Shown: one piece after another, positions 41,909 to 53,884 of the stretch
How positions within the stretch are numbered: position 1 is the stretch's first letter
Layout: the number at the start of each line of letters is the position of its first letter
DNA from: Nilaparvata lugens
Taxonomy: Eukaryota; Arthropoda; Insecta; Hemiptera; Delphacidae
Assembly (NCBI RefSeq): GCF_014356525.2
Contig: NC_052516.1
Coordinates: forward strand, 25,436,070 to 25,500,069
Direction of reading: 5' to 3'
Length of the DNA stretch: 64,000 nt
Notes under the pieces: generated by a model
Told to the model about the DNA's origin: nothing
The model's input: the letters and a program-made list of their open reading frames with translations, nothing else
The model's database searches: none
Program-made: the position numbers and the translations under genes

Positions 41909-43612
41909 TTACAATTTTCGATTATGTTTGTGAAGGATAGAAAAGATAGTAGTAACAAAAAAAGAGCGAATTTCTATTCAAGTTTAAAGGCAGTAACCCC
42001 CAACAAAGAAACTCCTCATACTAACTTATCACAAATCTCACAATACTGAAAAATGTTTTTGATTACCCAACAAATTTTTCAGACCCACAAAACACTTTTC
42101 AAAAGATGCTTCCTCAACAATACCCTTCGCTTAAAGTACCGTACCTTAAGTTCAAAGTCGAGGCCATTAAATTTCCTCCAACAATAGAAAAAAAATGATG
42201 AACTCTTAGTTCAAAGTCTAGGCCAATAAATTTTCTCCAATAGAAAAAAAATGATGAACACTTAGATTGATTCAATATTATCAATCCATGACACAAGAAT
42301 TGATGAACATTCCCAACAAAAGAGTTATAGCAGGTTGCATCATGGGATAGGAAATCAAGCCCGCAGTTAACTTTCTGAAGTTGTTCAGTGTGTGTTACTC
42401 CAACTCCATGATAAAAATGTTAATCGGGATTAAGCGTGTAAAAATATTTCCAGAGAGTTTACAGGTTGATCTGCTCTTTTTAAGCCTTCAATTGATTTCC
42501 CTATTGATGAACGATTTGATTATGATTTAGTTTTTAGTTACCGTTCTTGTCAATATCACGATATGAGCTGTATTGATTCTTTGGGATTAAGCGTGTAAAA
42601 ATATTTACAGAGAGTTTACAGGATTATCTGCTGTTTTAAAAGCCTTCATTTGATTTTGATGAACGATTTGATTATGGTTTAATTACCGTTCTTCTTAATA
42701 TATCATGATAATATGTGATGAGCTCTATTAACTCTTTGCTTCTGAAATTGTATCTACAGTGATTGGCTCTTGATGAGAAAAAGTATGGTACCTACCGCAC
42801 TGAATTATATCTTATGATGCATATATCTTTCAGGAGTATTTCTAGAATTGGTTCATGAAATTGAAAATACTAGCATTGGCATGTGAAATTATTATATTAT
42901 TTATTAGCGTATGGCTTTGAATGGTGGGGAGACCCAAGGGTAGTTCCACCTCGCCGTATATAGTCCAAAGTTCCCTAATGGGAAACCGGACACTAAGGTT
43001 ATAGTGAGCACAATACTTTAAATTTACACTTTTCACTTCGAAATAAAGATCATTTTGATGTGAAATTATTGTTGACTGATAGATTGATAGATAGACTGAT
43101 GGACTGATGATAAACCTGACATTTTTCACCTCCATTTTTCGAAGATTCATTCCGCCCTCATAACTGGTAGGTAGTTATTCCCATCATTTGGGAAGAATAT
43201 CCTCAGCTTTTCACTGTGTTTACACACATGCTCGTCCTGCTTCATTATTTTTTGAAACTCACCCTCTGTCTTCTTTAGAACTATATTTTCGGGCAATAAT
43301 AATTAATAATTTTGTGATAGAAAAATGGTTAATTCCGTATGAAAACTTGAGTTGTTGAGTTAATTAATTACCGTAACAGGAATTCGTATTCCTATTCTTC
43401 TAAGCATTGAAGCATTGAGAGTTATTCCGATTGCACAAATTTATCAATTATTGGGAGAGTCATGAAAATTTCTTAGCCTCTCATTTATATTTTAGGTATC
43501 ATTCAATCAAATGATCCACAATAGAAATAAGAAGTACCTATTATAAATAGCATTTTTTGTTTAGAGTTCTCGATTCTAAGTGGCGAGTGTTTATTTTAAA
43601 GTGGGTTTTGAT
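41909..43612. other. Gene-free stretch with two tandem duplications
   Basis: A unit of about 65 bp is duplicated at 42128-42265 (GTTCAAAGTCTAGGCCA...AAAAAAAATGATGAAC). A unit of about 158 bp is duplicated at 42425-42740 (GGGATTAAGCGTGTAAAAAT... GATGAACGATTTGATTATG). No exon. Confidence 0.6.
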
Positions 43613-43637
43613 ATGTTGGTAGTATTAGGTCTACACG
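43613..43637 (+). other. Possible very short ATG exon with consensus donor
   Basis: ATG at 43613 reads MLVVLGLH and exits ACACG|GTAAGT in phase 1. It is too short to distinguish from chance, and is listed only because the donor is perfect and the phase matches the other candidates. Confidence 0.15.
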
Positions 43638-43759
43638 GTAAGTAACAAAAAGAAACAGAAGACTCACAGTGATATCAAGCAATCTTTGTCAAGCAGTAAT
43701 TTTTCACTGCTTTTATCAAGCAGTGATATCTTTGCCATGATGTCTGCATCATGGCAAAG

Positions 43760-43912
43760 ACACAGGAGGCGTTTCTTCAGACGAGTAGGCACGGCACGAC
43801 AGGACAAGATCTCGATCTCCGATTGGCTGATTCTCAATACGCCAACCCAATCAACCAATCGGACAGCTTCTTTCCTGTTGTGCCGTGCTGACTCGTCTGA
43901 AGAAACGCCCCG
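43760..43912. mobile_element. GC-rich foldback element
   Basis: The left arm GGCGTTTCTTCAGACGAGT and the reversed right arm are complementary over about 65 bp with mismatches, separated by a short loop near 43835. ORFs over it on both strands are artefacts of the palindrome. Confidence 0.75.
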
Positions 43913-44349
43913 TGTGTTTCTAGCCTGAGTGAGGAATCTGAGAAGAAAAAGAGACAGATATAGAGAAGTAGGCCTACTGTACAAGTCAATGTACTTCAGT
44001 GATATAGAATTTCTTCAATGTTGTTTTCCATCAAATTCAAAATTCAAAATATTTTCACTGCCGTGAACAAATACATGTTATTGACAAAGTCATCAGGTTA
44101 ACATATCACGAACTGCTAACTATTTTACTATTGAATCACTTTTGTGTTATGAAATAGAACAACTACCTAGCAGCCAAATTTCTTCAATAAATGAATTTAT
44201 CCACCTACTACAACAACGAGATCTTACGGCAGGTCTGCCATCTTCCTGGTTGTCAAGGGAGTAACTGAATGGATACATTTATTGGATAAAATTGGCTGCT
44301 AATCGTTCTATTAATTAACATGAAAGTGCTTATAAAATATAATTATATT

Positions 44350-44640
44350 ACCCTTTTATTACTTACCCCTTGGCGCTACAGCTCATTCAGAGCCGTGGCC
44401 TCCTTCAAAAAACCTCTCCACTCGTCTCTATCGGCAGCCTTACGTCTCCATCCTCTAACACCCAGCTTCCTAATGTCGTCCTCCACATCCTCCAGCCAAC
44501 GCTTTCGCGGACGTCTTCTCAGCCTTCTCCCTCCTCGGTTGTTCCTGAAGACTTTTTTCACAATTCTTGAGTCACTCATCCTCTCAACGTGTCCCAGCCA
44601 ACTCAAACGCCTCAGTTTTATCTCGGAAATTTATAGAATA
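44350..44640 (-). pseudogene. LINE RT C-terminal remnant
   Basis: Minus-strand reading LSWLGHVERMSDSRIVKKVF, a Gly/Arg stretch, then RPRKRWLEDVEDDIRKLGVR and DEWRGFLKEA. This is the familiar C-terminal tail of many LINE reverse transcriptases. The RT core is missing, so it is a 5'-truncated copy. No frame break within the fragment. Confidence 0.8.
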
Positions 44641-46066
44641 ATAGATTGAAAATTCTATTTTATGAATAAATATAAGTAGCCCTGAATTCATACATTAAAA
44701 AAACAAGAAAGTAATATAAAATTTTTTAATAGTAGGCCATGACATAAATTTACTACACTACCTTAATCTGCTAATATAATAATTCCCCTCAACTCATCTT
44801 AGAAGTATAACATTTCTGAAGCATATAACATATTATTGGTATACTTATTAAAAATATAACTTGGAATCAGGTCAATGTGCTCAGTCTTGAGAACCTCAAT
44901 CCCTTATCCACAACTCTGCCAATCAAAGATGAATCACAACTCTTGCTAGCCAATAACTGTTTGCGTGTACGAAATGATGCCAAACAAAGTTGAACAACTG
45001 TCTGTCTCTAGATGCATCACAAAAAACACGTTACTTTATTTTTATTGTCACAGTTTTTGCGCGAAAAAATAACTTCCACGACACTACCTTGCACACTGCA
45101 CAACTTTTTATATCGTGTCGGTTGAAAATTGCGTTTTTAAAAAAGTCGTGTGCGCTAGTGTGCATAGGCCTTGGATTTAGTTAGCGTGCAGTTCTCTACT
45201 GTGTTTTGGAAAAAATGAATTTACTGAATAAATATGTGTTGCAATTTGTGCTAGTGTAGGCCTTGAATTCAGTTAGCACCGGCATGCAATTTTCTGTGTA
45301 TTGAAAAAATAAATTTCTAGACCCACTGGAAAAGTAGACAAGGGGATTAAGGTTTAGAGATAGACAAACACTGATAATTTTTCAGATGGAATTTTTTACG
45401 TCCACTATTCTTTGGCTTCATCCTTTTTACTCCCGTGAATAATTTGAAAAGTATTAGTAAACATGAATGAATAATATTATCAATGCTTGTAGTGAGTGTA
45501 TAGGGTTTCTTACACCAGTAGGACTCCAGTTATTCGAATTCATGAGCATTAACATTCTTAAATTTATACAGTAAAGTATTTAACCAGTCATAATTTAAGT
45601 GAATTATACTTTAATATACTGTATGTTTTTTCTGATGTTCACGTTTTTCTGTAAAAACACCAATTATCCGAATATTTTATTAATTAATCGAGTGTTGTTC
45701 GGTGCCAATTAATTCGGTTAGTTGAAGTTCTACTATAATTGGAGAAAATTGTATAATTATAAAAAAAATGTAATTCACTTCAATTATGATTGGTTAAATA
45801 ATTTACTGTATAAATTAAAGAATTTTCAAAGAGAGTTAAGGCTTTTGAGCAAATCTGAAATTTAATAGGGTTTTTCTGATGTTCACGTTTTTCTGTAAAA
45901 ACTCCAATTATTCGAATATTTTATTAATCGAGTGTTTCGATTCATAGTAACTACCAACTCTGGCTGACGGCATGTGCCATGCCAATTGAATTTTTGTTAT
46001 TGCTTTGGAATGTAATTGTGCTTTTTGTTATGAGTATCAATGAATTCTTTATCTATCTATCTATCT
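44641..46066. other. Gene-free stretch with duplicated block and small retroposed insert
   Basis: A block containing TTTTTCTGATGTTCACG, CGAATATTTTATTAA and TAATCGAGTGTTGT(T/C)CGGT occurs at 45625-45735 and 45865-46115. The second copy is interrupted by the insert at 45937-46066. TTAGC...GCATGCAATTTTCT near 45180 and 45270 is another local duplication. No exon. Confidence 0.55.
45937..46066 (+). mobile_element. 130-bp 5'-truncated retroposon with (ATCT)n tail and 14-bp TSD
   Basis: ATTAATCGAGTGTT is at 45923-45936 and again at 46067-46080, exactly flanking the insert. The insert ends GAATTCTTT(ATCT)n, the simple-repeat tail of several LINE families. The uninterrupted site survives in the neighbouring duplicate block at about 45690. 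Confidence 0.8.
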
Positions 46067-46594
46067 ATTAATCGAGTGTTGTCCGGTCCCAATTAATTCA
46101 GATAGTTGGAGTTCTACTTCAATTGGAACTGTTTTCCAATATCTGACAACTTTCTCATGAACAGGAAATAACAAAAGATCTAGAATCTTACTCAATTCAC
46201 CAGTTTCCGAATTACACCTTGATGCAATAAAGCCAAGCGACTTCGAACTATTTAACCACATTGTTACCAAGTTGATAAGGGTGAGAAGATTGCTGACTAG
46301 TTTAGCATAATTATGCTAGAGATAACATGCAAACTATTGAAAGACTAGTCATGAAACGACGAGTTTCATGAAACAAGCTGCATAATTTCAGTTTAATGAG
46401 ATAAGTTGTGTGAGACAGTACACCTCTCCAAGAAATAGATAGGCCTAGTTTGCTGATTAGACCAGGATGATGGAGTTGGAAGGTATACTTTACATGATAT
46501 CAGAGCAACGTAGCTATTGTGTATTGTAATTGAGTACATTAATTACAAATATTTTTCGTGATTACATAATATCCAAGTATTGTGCTTTGTGGTT

Positions 46595-46999
46595 GAGTAC
46601 ATTAATTCTATATATTTTTCATAATACAAACCTTGTATGTTTCGAGTTTTTGAGGATAGATTAGATGTTGGTAAAGTATTTGAAGAACCGAATTCTCAAA
46701 ACCCAATTCAAATGAGTTTATTTTTGAATACATAGTTTTACATACACATTCAATACTCATGTAATAAATATTCACGATTGTAAGAAACTCATACGGCTAC
46801 ATTAATTATAAATATTTTTCGTAATACAAACCTTACTATGTTTCGAGTTTTTCAGGATAGATTAGATGTTGGAAAAGTATTTTGAAGAACCGAAGTCTCA
46901 AAACCCAATTCAAATGAGTTTATTCTTGTATACATAGTTTTACATACACATTCAATACTTATGCAATAAACATTATTCACGATTGTAAGAAACTCATAC
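46595..46999 (+). repeat. Tandem duplication, about 203 bp x 2
   Basis: Both units contain ATGTTTCGAGTTTTT, GGATAGATTAGATGTTGG and ACATAGTTTTACATACACAT. A partial third start (TTGAGTACATTAATTACAAA) lies at 46531. Divergence is low. Confidence 0.85.
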
Positions 47000-47014
47000 T
47001 ACAACGAATTGAAT

Positions 47015-47110
47015 GGAATAGAATGACTTCTTTATTTGTTGACGTGGCGAAGTTTGGACAGTAATGTCCACTCTACCACTTAACCACGTCGTTACCAAAC
47101 GATACAATAC
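47015..47110 (-). mobile_element. LINE 3'-UTR remnant
   Basis: On the minus strand: CGACGTGGTTAAGTGG, a hairpin around GTGGACATTACTGTCC, CGCCACGTCAACAAATAAAG and a tail of ATTCTATTCCATTC. The hairpin plus AATAAAG plus simple-repeat tail layout is typical of LINE 3' ends. Confidence 0.5.
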
Positions 47111-50100
47111 AAAATATGCAGAGACCATAAACAAAATTGAAGCAATAAAATGTAATAAATATGAGAGATCAATATTGAATAATAAAAGTCTTAGAAAATA
47201 AGTGTTTTCCAATGAACTCAATCACTTCACTGCTGAAAGAAAATGCAAAAATAAATTAATAGACAAGCTAGGTACTGAAGAAAATTAATACAGTAAGAAT
47301 TGGAATCAAAGATGAATTTTTTGATTTCATGTATAGTGGATATGGATTATGAGGAAAAAACATACAGGTAGATAGAACCGATAGGTTACTTACGAAAACA
47401 TAAAACACAAGAAGGTTCAATAACTATATCCTAGTCAATGCAAAACTCTCAACTTCTACTGAGTTCGACTTTTCAATACAATCAATGCTCTTATTTATTT
47501 CAGTTTCTATTTATTGTTTGCAGTGTCCATTTTTCATGTGGCTCCTCAGTGTGAGTATGAAAGAGATAGCTGAATTTTGTTTATATTTTCTGCATCGTAA
47601 TTCTCTTCTAATTTCTCACTTTTTCGAGTAAACTAATCTTACAATATGATAGGATGTAGAGATTTTAGATAGTTTATGCTCAGATTCTGAAGGTAATTTG
47701 TAATTTCTAAGCATTTTCATTCTGGAAAAATGAAGAATTAACAATATTTAAAGTGACCATCGCTAAACTCTGCGATTGGATATAAGTTAGTGTCCAAGTA
47801 CCAAGTAGCCATGACTTCATGAAGTTAATAGTTAAATTCACTTGAACAGTGGTTCGGAGCCCACCTGAAACTCTAGATCCACCATGTTTTACATAACATG
47901 GCTGTAATAGAGTAGTATAGTATTCAGATTAGTTATAGACCTATCATTTTCGGTGTTTTCTTCCATTTTTTTTTCAGGTTCTCTCGGATGAGGTTGATGT
48001 TTTACATATTTTTCATCAAGAGTAGTAGGCATTGTACGGTACATGATGTATGAATTGACTATCTTTTATTAGTATAATAATTCATATAATTATTGAAATT
48101 TAATTAGTTGCTTTTACAAAAAATGACCGTGGTAGGCATACTAATTCTTGTTTTGCGTTCTTACAATGCGAATCATTCTTAGGCTCAACCCACACTTCGC
48201 GACTCAGGTCGAGAAGAGACTCGACTCTAGTTGAGAGCATGTGTTTCCAAATGGAGACACTCAGTCCAGTCGATTCTAATCTCCGCAACTGTCACCATTT
48301 AATTTGGAAGCACATGCTCTCGACCTAGAGTCGAGTCTCAGGTCGTGAAGAGGCTCTAGTCGAGAGCATGTGCTTCCAAATGGAGACACTCAGACCAGTC
48401 GATTCTAGACTCCGCGACTATCACCATTTGAAAACACATGCTCTCGACTAGAGTCGAGTCTCTTCTCGAACTGAGTCGCGTAAGTGAGAGTTGAGCCTTA
48501 GAGAACTGAATTCTCTTATTAATGTTTCAAGAGTATTAGGAAGGTTATAGAATCCTAACAATAATATTCACCATCACCAATCCAAAATTGACACTAGAAT
48601 GACGACTTGCAGACTTATTAATATTGTGTGAAATATAAAATATTTATTCACTGCATGAATCCAAAGCATTTTCCAGTCAGTGAGTAAATATTTCATAGTT
48701 TTAACAATTAATATAGTCCGCAAGCCATCATTCCAGTGTCAAAACTTGATGAAACATACGGCGCACTTCATAATGGATAGATAAATTTAAAAAAACATTG
48801 AATAAAACTTCAATTTGTTTTAATCCATCATCAGTTGTGGAGTAAAACTGGGGAAAAAAACTACCGCGAATTCTAAGGACCTTGAAAGTATAATGCACCC
48901 GTAACAAAAGTGATCAACTTCAAGACCTGTGCACATCCACATGCAAAGGTTGGCTCCAATTGATGTTCCGAGCTGGCAAATAAACTGAAATTCTAATAAC
49001 TTTCCACTAAACTTGCTCGTACAATTTCCCTAATCACGAAAACAGCAATCGGTTGATTATGGGCCAAATTAAAATGCAGAGATCAATCAAGAATTTGACA
49101 CAGATGAGTGACGGGTGAAGTTCGCAATAAATTTATGAAATAAAACAACGCAAACTTTCCCTGAAATGGCCTACTTTCAGGAAATTTAGTCGATGGAAAA
49201 CAGGGGAAGTAAAATATAAATAAAAGGCAGGCACATGTCAAAATGAGTTTGAGTTGTAACTAGTACTAAAAAAACAAGACTGCTTCCTCTCGTTTTACTT
49301 CTCTTCGGTCTTATTCTTTCTAATGTTATGTCAAACATAAACACTATTCTCTTTCCCTCTCTCTCCATCCTTTCCTCACACTTTTACCAACCTAATTTTC
49401 TCAGCTCAATCCATCATCCATGTTTCACAACACAGAGTTCAACATACAGAGGTGCGCACATACATATACACACAGTTTAAAAAAATAACTTCGGCAAAAC
49501 TTTTTTTCTCATCTCACGGATTAACTTTTCATCGTACAATTTGAAACTTTTGTGATCATGTGGAGCTTTCTCGTGGTGTGGTGCTGTGAACACGATACCA
49601 ATATGCTGACTTTGCTAAACTCTCAGTCTCTCATCATTCCTTCCATAGTGTTCATACGGCTCGGATCTTATATTTTGTTTCCAAGTGCGCGTTAACTACG
49701 TTGTCAAGAGTGGGTTGGTGTCCAAATCTTGGAATAATTATTGACAACTTCATTATAGAGAGTGTTTTGTGAATATCTCAGAATATTTTCAGGTGTTGTT
49801 GTACTGATCAATGATTTGAATTCCTTTGAATTAAGGTGAAGGAATGCTTTGTCATGACACACATATATTCAATAAAATGTTTCATCAATTTTTTAATTTT
49901 TCTATCAATTCTTCATGTGATCTACTGACTGTTTGATAGTATACTTTGATAGGATACTGTATACTTTGGGTCAGTTACCAGGAAAAAATTGTATTGGCCA
50001 TCGTAAAATGACATCACATGACATCTGACAAATGACATCGTTCCCAATTCATTGTTTCCGTGAGATTGCATCATTTTACGGCGGTTGAATTTGATTGGTG

Positions 50101-50988
50101 TTTTGTCAACAGTTCGTTCGTATCCATTATACAAGTTCTATGAACTAGAATTACTGATAGAACAGGTTGCTATCGTGGGCTAAAATATCAACCTCTTAAA
50201 GATTAAATTTCTTTGCTTTTTCGCTCTATATTATAGGCTTCAGTAGCCTCTATATCAGCTTCACATAAGGGTGGCTAGCTCCCCACTAACAAAAAGCCGT
50301 ATCAACTTATTCATTAAAAATGTTCATCTTTGCATCCAACACCAAATTCTAGCTAACGCATTAATACGGTACGTATTTTTATAACTGTAATAGGCCCTGT
50401 ATTTTCCTAGGCCCTGTAATTTATATTAAAGCTACTGAGGGTCTCGAACTGATCAGTCTGCAACGTACTCGTTCTGTACGCATAAAATATGAAAATATAT
50501 ACTTCCCCATCTTTTTCTGGGGAGCAAAGCATTCCCACACCTTATTCTACAGGATAATTATTTCAAATTATTCAAGTCAGTAAAACACCTAGAGATATTC
50601 TTGAAGAATTACAACATACATTGTATGAGCTCCAAATATTTTCCCTGTAGATTAGTCTCAAACCTAAAGTAATAGTTTTCTCATTAATTGATACTCCACC
50701 ATCTTTATCTGGGGAGCAAAGCATTTCCATACCTTATTCTATAGTCTGATTATTATCCATTATTTAAGTCAGTAAAACACCTAGAAGTATTCTTCGAGAA
50801 TTACAACATACATCCTATGAGTTCCGAATAATTTACTAATTATTCGTTTCAAACTTGAATTAAGTTTCTCGTTTTACTTAGTGTCTTTCTGCATACTCAA
50901 AGGAAGACTGAGGTAAAAAACGTCGAATGGCAATCTAGTTGAGAATTTATACAAGTTGTGGAGATTTCTGTGAATAAACTGATAAAAA
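47111..50988. other. Gene-free stretch
   Basis: Contains a partial SINE family B head (47850-47900), the TTA-flanked MITE (48182-48497), a CT-rich tract (49270-49390), and a duplicated block at about 50505-50640 and 50695-50830 (ATCTTT(T/A)TCTGGGGAGCAAA...ACATACAT). No exon recognised until 50989. Confidence 0.45.
48182..48497. mobile_element. MITE with TTA target duplication (PIF/Harbinger-like)
   Basis: TTA flanks both sides (48179-48181 and 48498-48500). Termini start GGCTCAAC and pair over about 60 bp (CGACTCAG(G/T)TCGAGAAGAG and onward). Inside, a block of about 75 bp carrying GAGAGCATGTG(T/C)TTCCAAAT is repeated directly. A three-base TTA duplication is characteristic of PIF/Harbinger elements; no transposase is present. 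Confidence 0.8.
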
Positions 50989-51100
50989 ATGTTCAAATCG
51001 AGATCGGTGGATGTGGGAAATGACGATGAATCGAAGAAACCGGCAGAACTGTTCCGCTCCATGAGCAAAGACCAACTACTCGAATTCCGACAAAAAAATG
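50989..51100 (+). CDS. Candidate alternative first exon
   Basis: ATG at 50989 (context AAAAAATG, favourable in insects) opens MFKSRSVDVGNDDESKKPAE and LFRSMSKDQLLEFRQKN, exiting AATG|GTCAGT in phase 1. A second donor, GGTCA|GTGAGT, lies four bases on and would give phase 2. Codon use is GC-richer than the flanks (TCG, CCG, CTC, TTC). The acidic/basic peptide with an amphipathic end (LFRSMSKDQLLEFRQ) has no family I recognise. Confidence 0.5.
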
Positions 51101-51424
51101 GTCAGTGAGTTAATAGAAAATGGTATAAAAATGTAGAATCAAGTAGAAATATGATAGAAATTCAATAGAATAGAGAAAGGCAAATAAATATGATAATGAT
51201 GAAAACGGTTTATTTGTTACAGTTATTACTTTAAAGAGTTTGTTTGTAATAGCTAGGTAATTAGTCTGATTGGGTTTCCTTTTTGTTCTCTGTTCCTTGG
51301 TTTTTCCGAGCAGAACTAGCTTTCCCTGTTATTTACAGTATAACCAAGATGAATTTAGTTATCTGGATTACAGTATTACAGTTTTACAGATTTATATTAA
51401 CAATTATATTAGAAATGAAAGTCA

Positions 51425-51715
51425 GATGTGTAGGCTTTGCAATTAGTCTGAAGAGACTGCCAAGCATATCATACTGGATTGCGAGAGACTAGTGACAAAA
51501 AGGGCTCTGTTTGGCTGCAAGCAAACAGGTGATGAATGGGATGTTAGTATAGGGAAAAAACTTGTGGATCTTGTAAAGGACACAGGTATTGGTTTGCCCA
51601 TAACTAACGTACTTGGGACACATAATAAGCTTCGGTTGACGTGTGAGGTATTGAACCTTTGGATCCTTGAATCCGTCCCTTCAAAACATAACAATATTAG
51701 CAGTTGAATCTGTAT
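51425..51715 (+). pseudogene. LINE C-terminal remnant with zinc-knuckle-like tail
   Basis: Two frames together show a Cys-rich CRLCN..SEETAKHIILDCERL pattern, followed by KRALFGCKQTGDEWDVSIGK and a C-terminal LGTHNKLRLTCEVLNLWILE. The first motif (CxxC...H...C) is typical of the region after RT/RNase H in several LINE clades. A stop interrupts the motif, and the RT core is absent. Confidence 0.65.
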
Positions 51716-52558
51716 TGTACATCCCATTTCTCCTCGAATTCCTCACGATTATTTGATACGTTATGAATAACGTAGTACATAAAATGAAGATCAACTGTTT
51801 CTCAACGTTTGGTTCACTTACCAGTTGTAGGATAATTAAATAGGCTGTGAATTGCAGTAGCATTAATTTCAAATAAGACGAGATGTAATGCACTATTAAG
51901 AACACAGAACTCTATTATATCCGGTTCTATTATTAATACATCTGGAATATAATACTTATACTGTATCATGCATCATAAGAATCATGCAATAGTCAACTTG
52001 GAATTTTCCAAAATATAATAAACCTCCATTATAAATACATCTTGAAGATACATGCATCATAAGATCTAAACAATAGCATAGAGAAACATTAGCGTAAGTA
52101 GATATCCCATGGTATGGGGAATTTATGTCGCAACTTTTACTGTTATCTCAAGCCGATTACTGTCGATTATTGTAAATTTTTACTGTTTTGTTGGGGTGAG
52201 AGTGTATGAACGGCACAATTTGAGAGACTACCAGCGTCATACAGCTTCATGGGAAAGAACTGAGTGAACTATCGGCTTGGGATAACAGTAAAAGTTGCGA
52301 CATAAACGCCCTATACCATGGGATATCTACTTATGCTATCGTTTCTCTATGTCAATAGGTACCGAATTTGAAGTTTCCCAAAACCTTTCAGTGTTCTGTG
52401 AAATCTATTCTATAGTGAAAAGTTCAAAATTTCCCAAATTTCTCATTTTTCTTCAGTTAAAAAAGCATATTTGAGTAATAAACGGCATTGTGTTATGTGA
52501 GTCTTTCCGACTTCTTTTTGACTGCTTCCTTCTCACCTTCTTTCTGTCAACTTAAAAA
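51716..52558. other. Gene-free stretch before next candidate exon
   Basis: Contains MITE family C copy 3 (52077-52351). The last 60 bases before 52559 are pyrimidine-rich and could be a leader. Confidence 0.45.
52077..52351. mobile_element. MITE family C, copy 3
   Basis: Ends CATAGAGAAAC and GTTTCTCTATG. Arms share CAACTTTTACTGTTATCTC and CGCCCTATACCATGGGATAT with copy 2. CAATAG lies on both sides (one base apart on the right), a possible target duplication. Confidence 0.85.
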
Positions 52559-52670
52559 ATGAGAAATATGAAAAGAAGCAGTATGTTCCACGCACAAGGG
52601 AATAACAAACGCTTCTCAAATGCAAGGGAATTGCATGAAAAGCGAATTAATCGCTACATGAGTTCCACTG
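52559..52670 (+). CDS. Candidate alternative first exon
   Basis: ATG at 52559 (context AAAAAATGA) opens MRNMKRSSMFHAQGNNKRFS, then NARELHEKRINRYMSST, exiting CACTG|GTAAGT, a consensus donor, in phase 1. Further in-frame ATGs follow at codons 4 and 9. The peptide is strongly basic with no recognised domain. Length (112 nt) and phase equal those of the 50989 candidate; the two peptides are unrelated, as expected for alternative N-termini. Confidence 0.5.
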
Positions 52671-53064
52671 GTAAGTTTTCCTACATTAGTTTTTTTTTAG
52701 TACACTTGTGAATATAATTATTTTGACTACACTTTGTAAATATTATAATTTAAATAACTATTTGTGAATTATATCCGTATCTTGATAAAACTTCTACAAT
52801 AAATTGTAATTTCAAAATTAGATTTAATCTGCTCCGAGTATTTTCACTGTGAATTCGACTCAAACTTGAAAGAATATTTTTTCATAAATTTATCACAGTT
52901 ACATACTACCGTTTTTCTATGGATAATTCATGGACTACGGCAATATTATGAAAATATTAATAGGTCTAATATTGATATTGTTTCAAATAGCTACTCCCGT
53001 TGGAAGGGTGAGCACTTGAGCCAACTCCTCTGGAAATGATTAATAAGTTGAAAAATCGCTTTCC

Positions 53065-53180
53065 GGTAGTTCGGTACCCACCTAAAATTGTGGGTCCACT
53101 CATTTATCATCAACATCCGCTTCATAGCCCACGCACAAGCCCATGGCGCTCATATGGGCATCACCCTCAGCAAAATAAAA
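53065..53180 (+). mobile_element. SINE family B, copy 3
   Basis: TAGTTCGGTACCCACCTAAA, CCACTCATTTATCATCAACA, GCCCACGCACAAGCCCATGG and CTCATATGGGCATCACCCTC, then an A-rich tail. Collinear with the other copies. Confidence 0.7.
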
Positions 53181-53884
53181 TCGGTTCTACTGGCATTTTT
53201 TCCAAGTCTTGTGTTTTTATCACAATCTGCTATTGATATCAATTTTTCCTGTCTACATTTAGTTCGAATACATCCCAAGTGAGAAAAATACCCCAACATG
53301 TCGAGATCGAATGTCGGAACTATTCGTGCATATACGTACGCGTATACTTTCTCGTATGTAGTTTGAGTACTCTATTTACATCTCATCTCAAGTCTTTCGA
53401 AACATCCAAATCCCTAAAAATGTAGGTATGCCTTATATAAAAATGTATGCAGATCTTTATAAATTGTTCTCGTAATAATTTATTTCATGATCAATTCTCG
53501 TTAAAGAAGGCGAACCCCAAATTCATAGTACAGTATTTGATTTGTATTAATTGATTTTATCAGAGACAAATGATTACTACAATTAACATTAAGCGGTACC
53601 TTTACTCTATTATCTGATTCATAGTAATATTCTACTCTAATTAGACGTTATTTTACTCCTTCTTACCAAGAAAAAACTCGATTTGGGCAACTAGAAACTT
53701 TTACAAGTTTGCTGTTGGCCAACACCTCTTTACTGTGGGTAGGCTACTTGTAGAAGTCAGGTAATCCTTCATATTCCAGGGACTCGAATATCTCGAACTT
53801 TTTTCAATTTTCCAACTTTTTTCGTGCAAATCATCAGTGTTCATGAAACCAATGCGTCATCACAATGCAGCCTACTTCACCCAC
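53181..53884. other. Gene-free AT-rich stretch
   Basis: I see no exon, RNA gene or repeat with clear ends here. Confidence 0.4.

Noticed and set aside
43664..43984. Opposing ORFs of 80 and 106 codons
   Set aside because: Both lie across a GC-rich palindrome; no splice or homology support.
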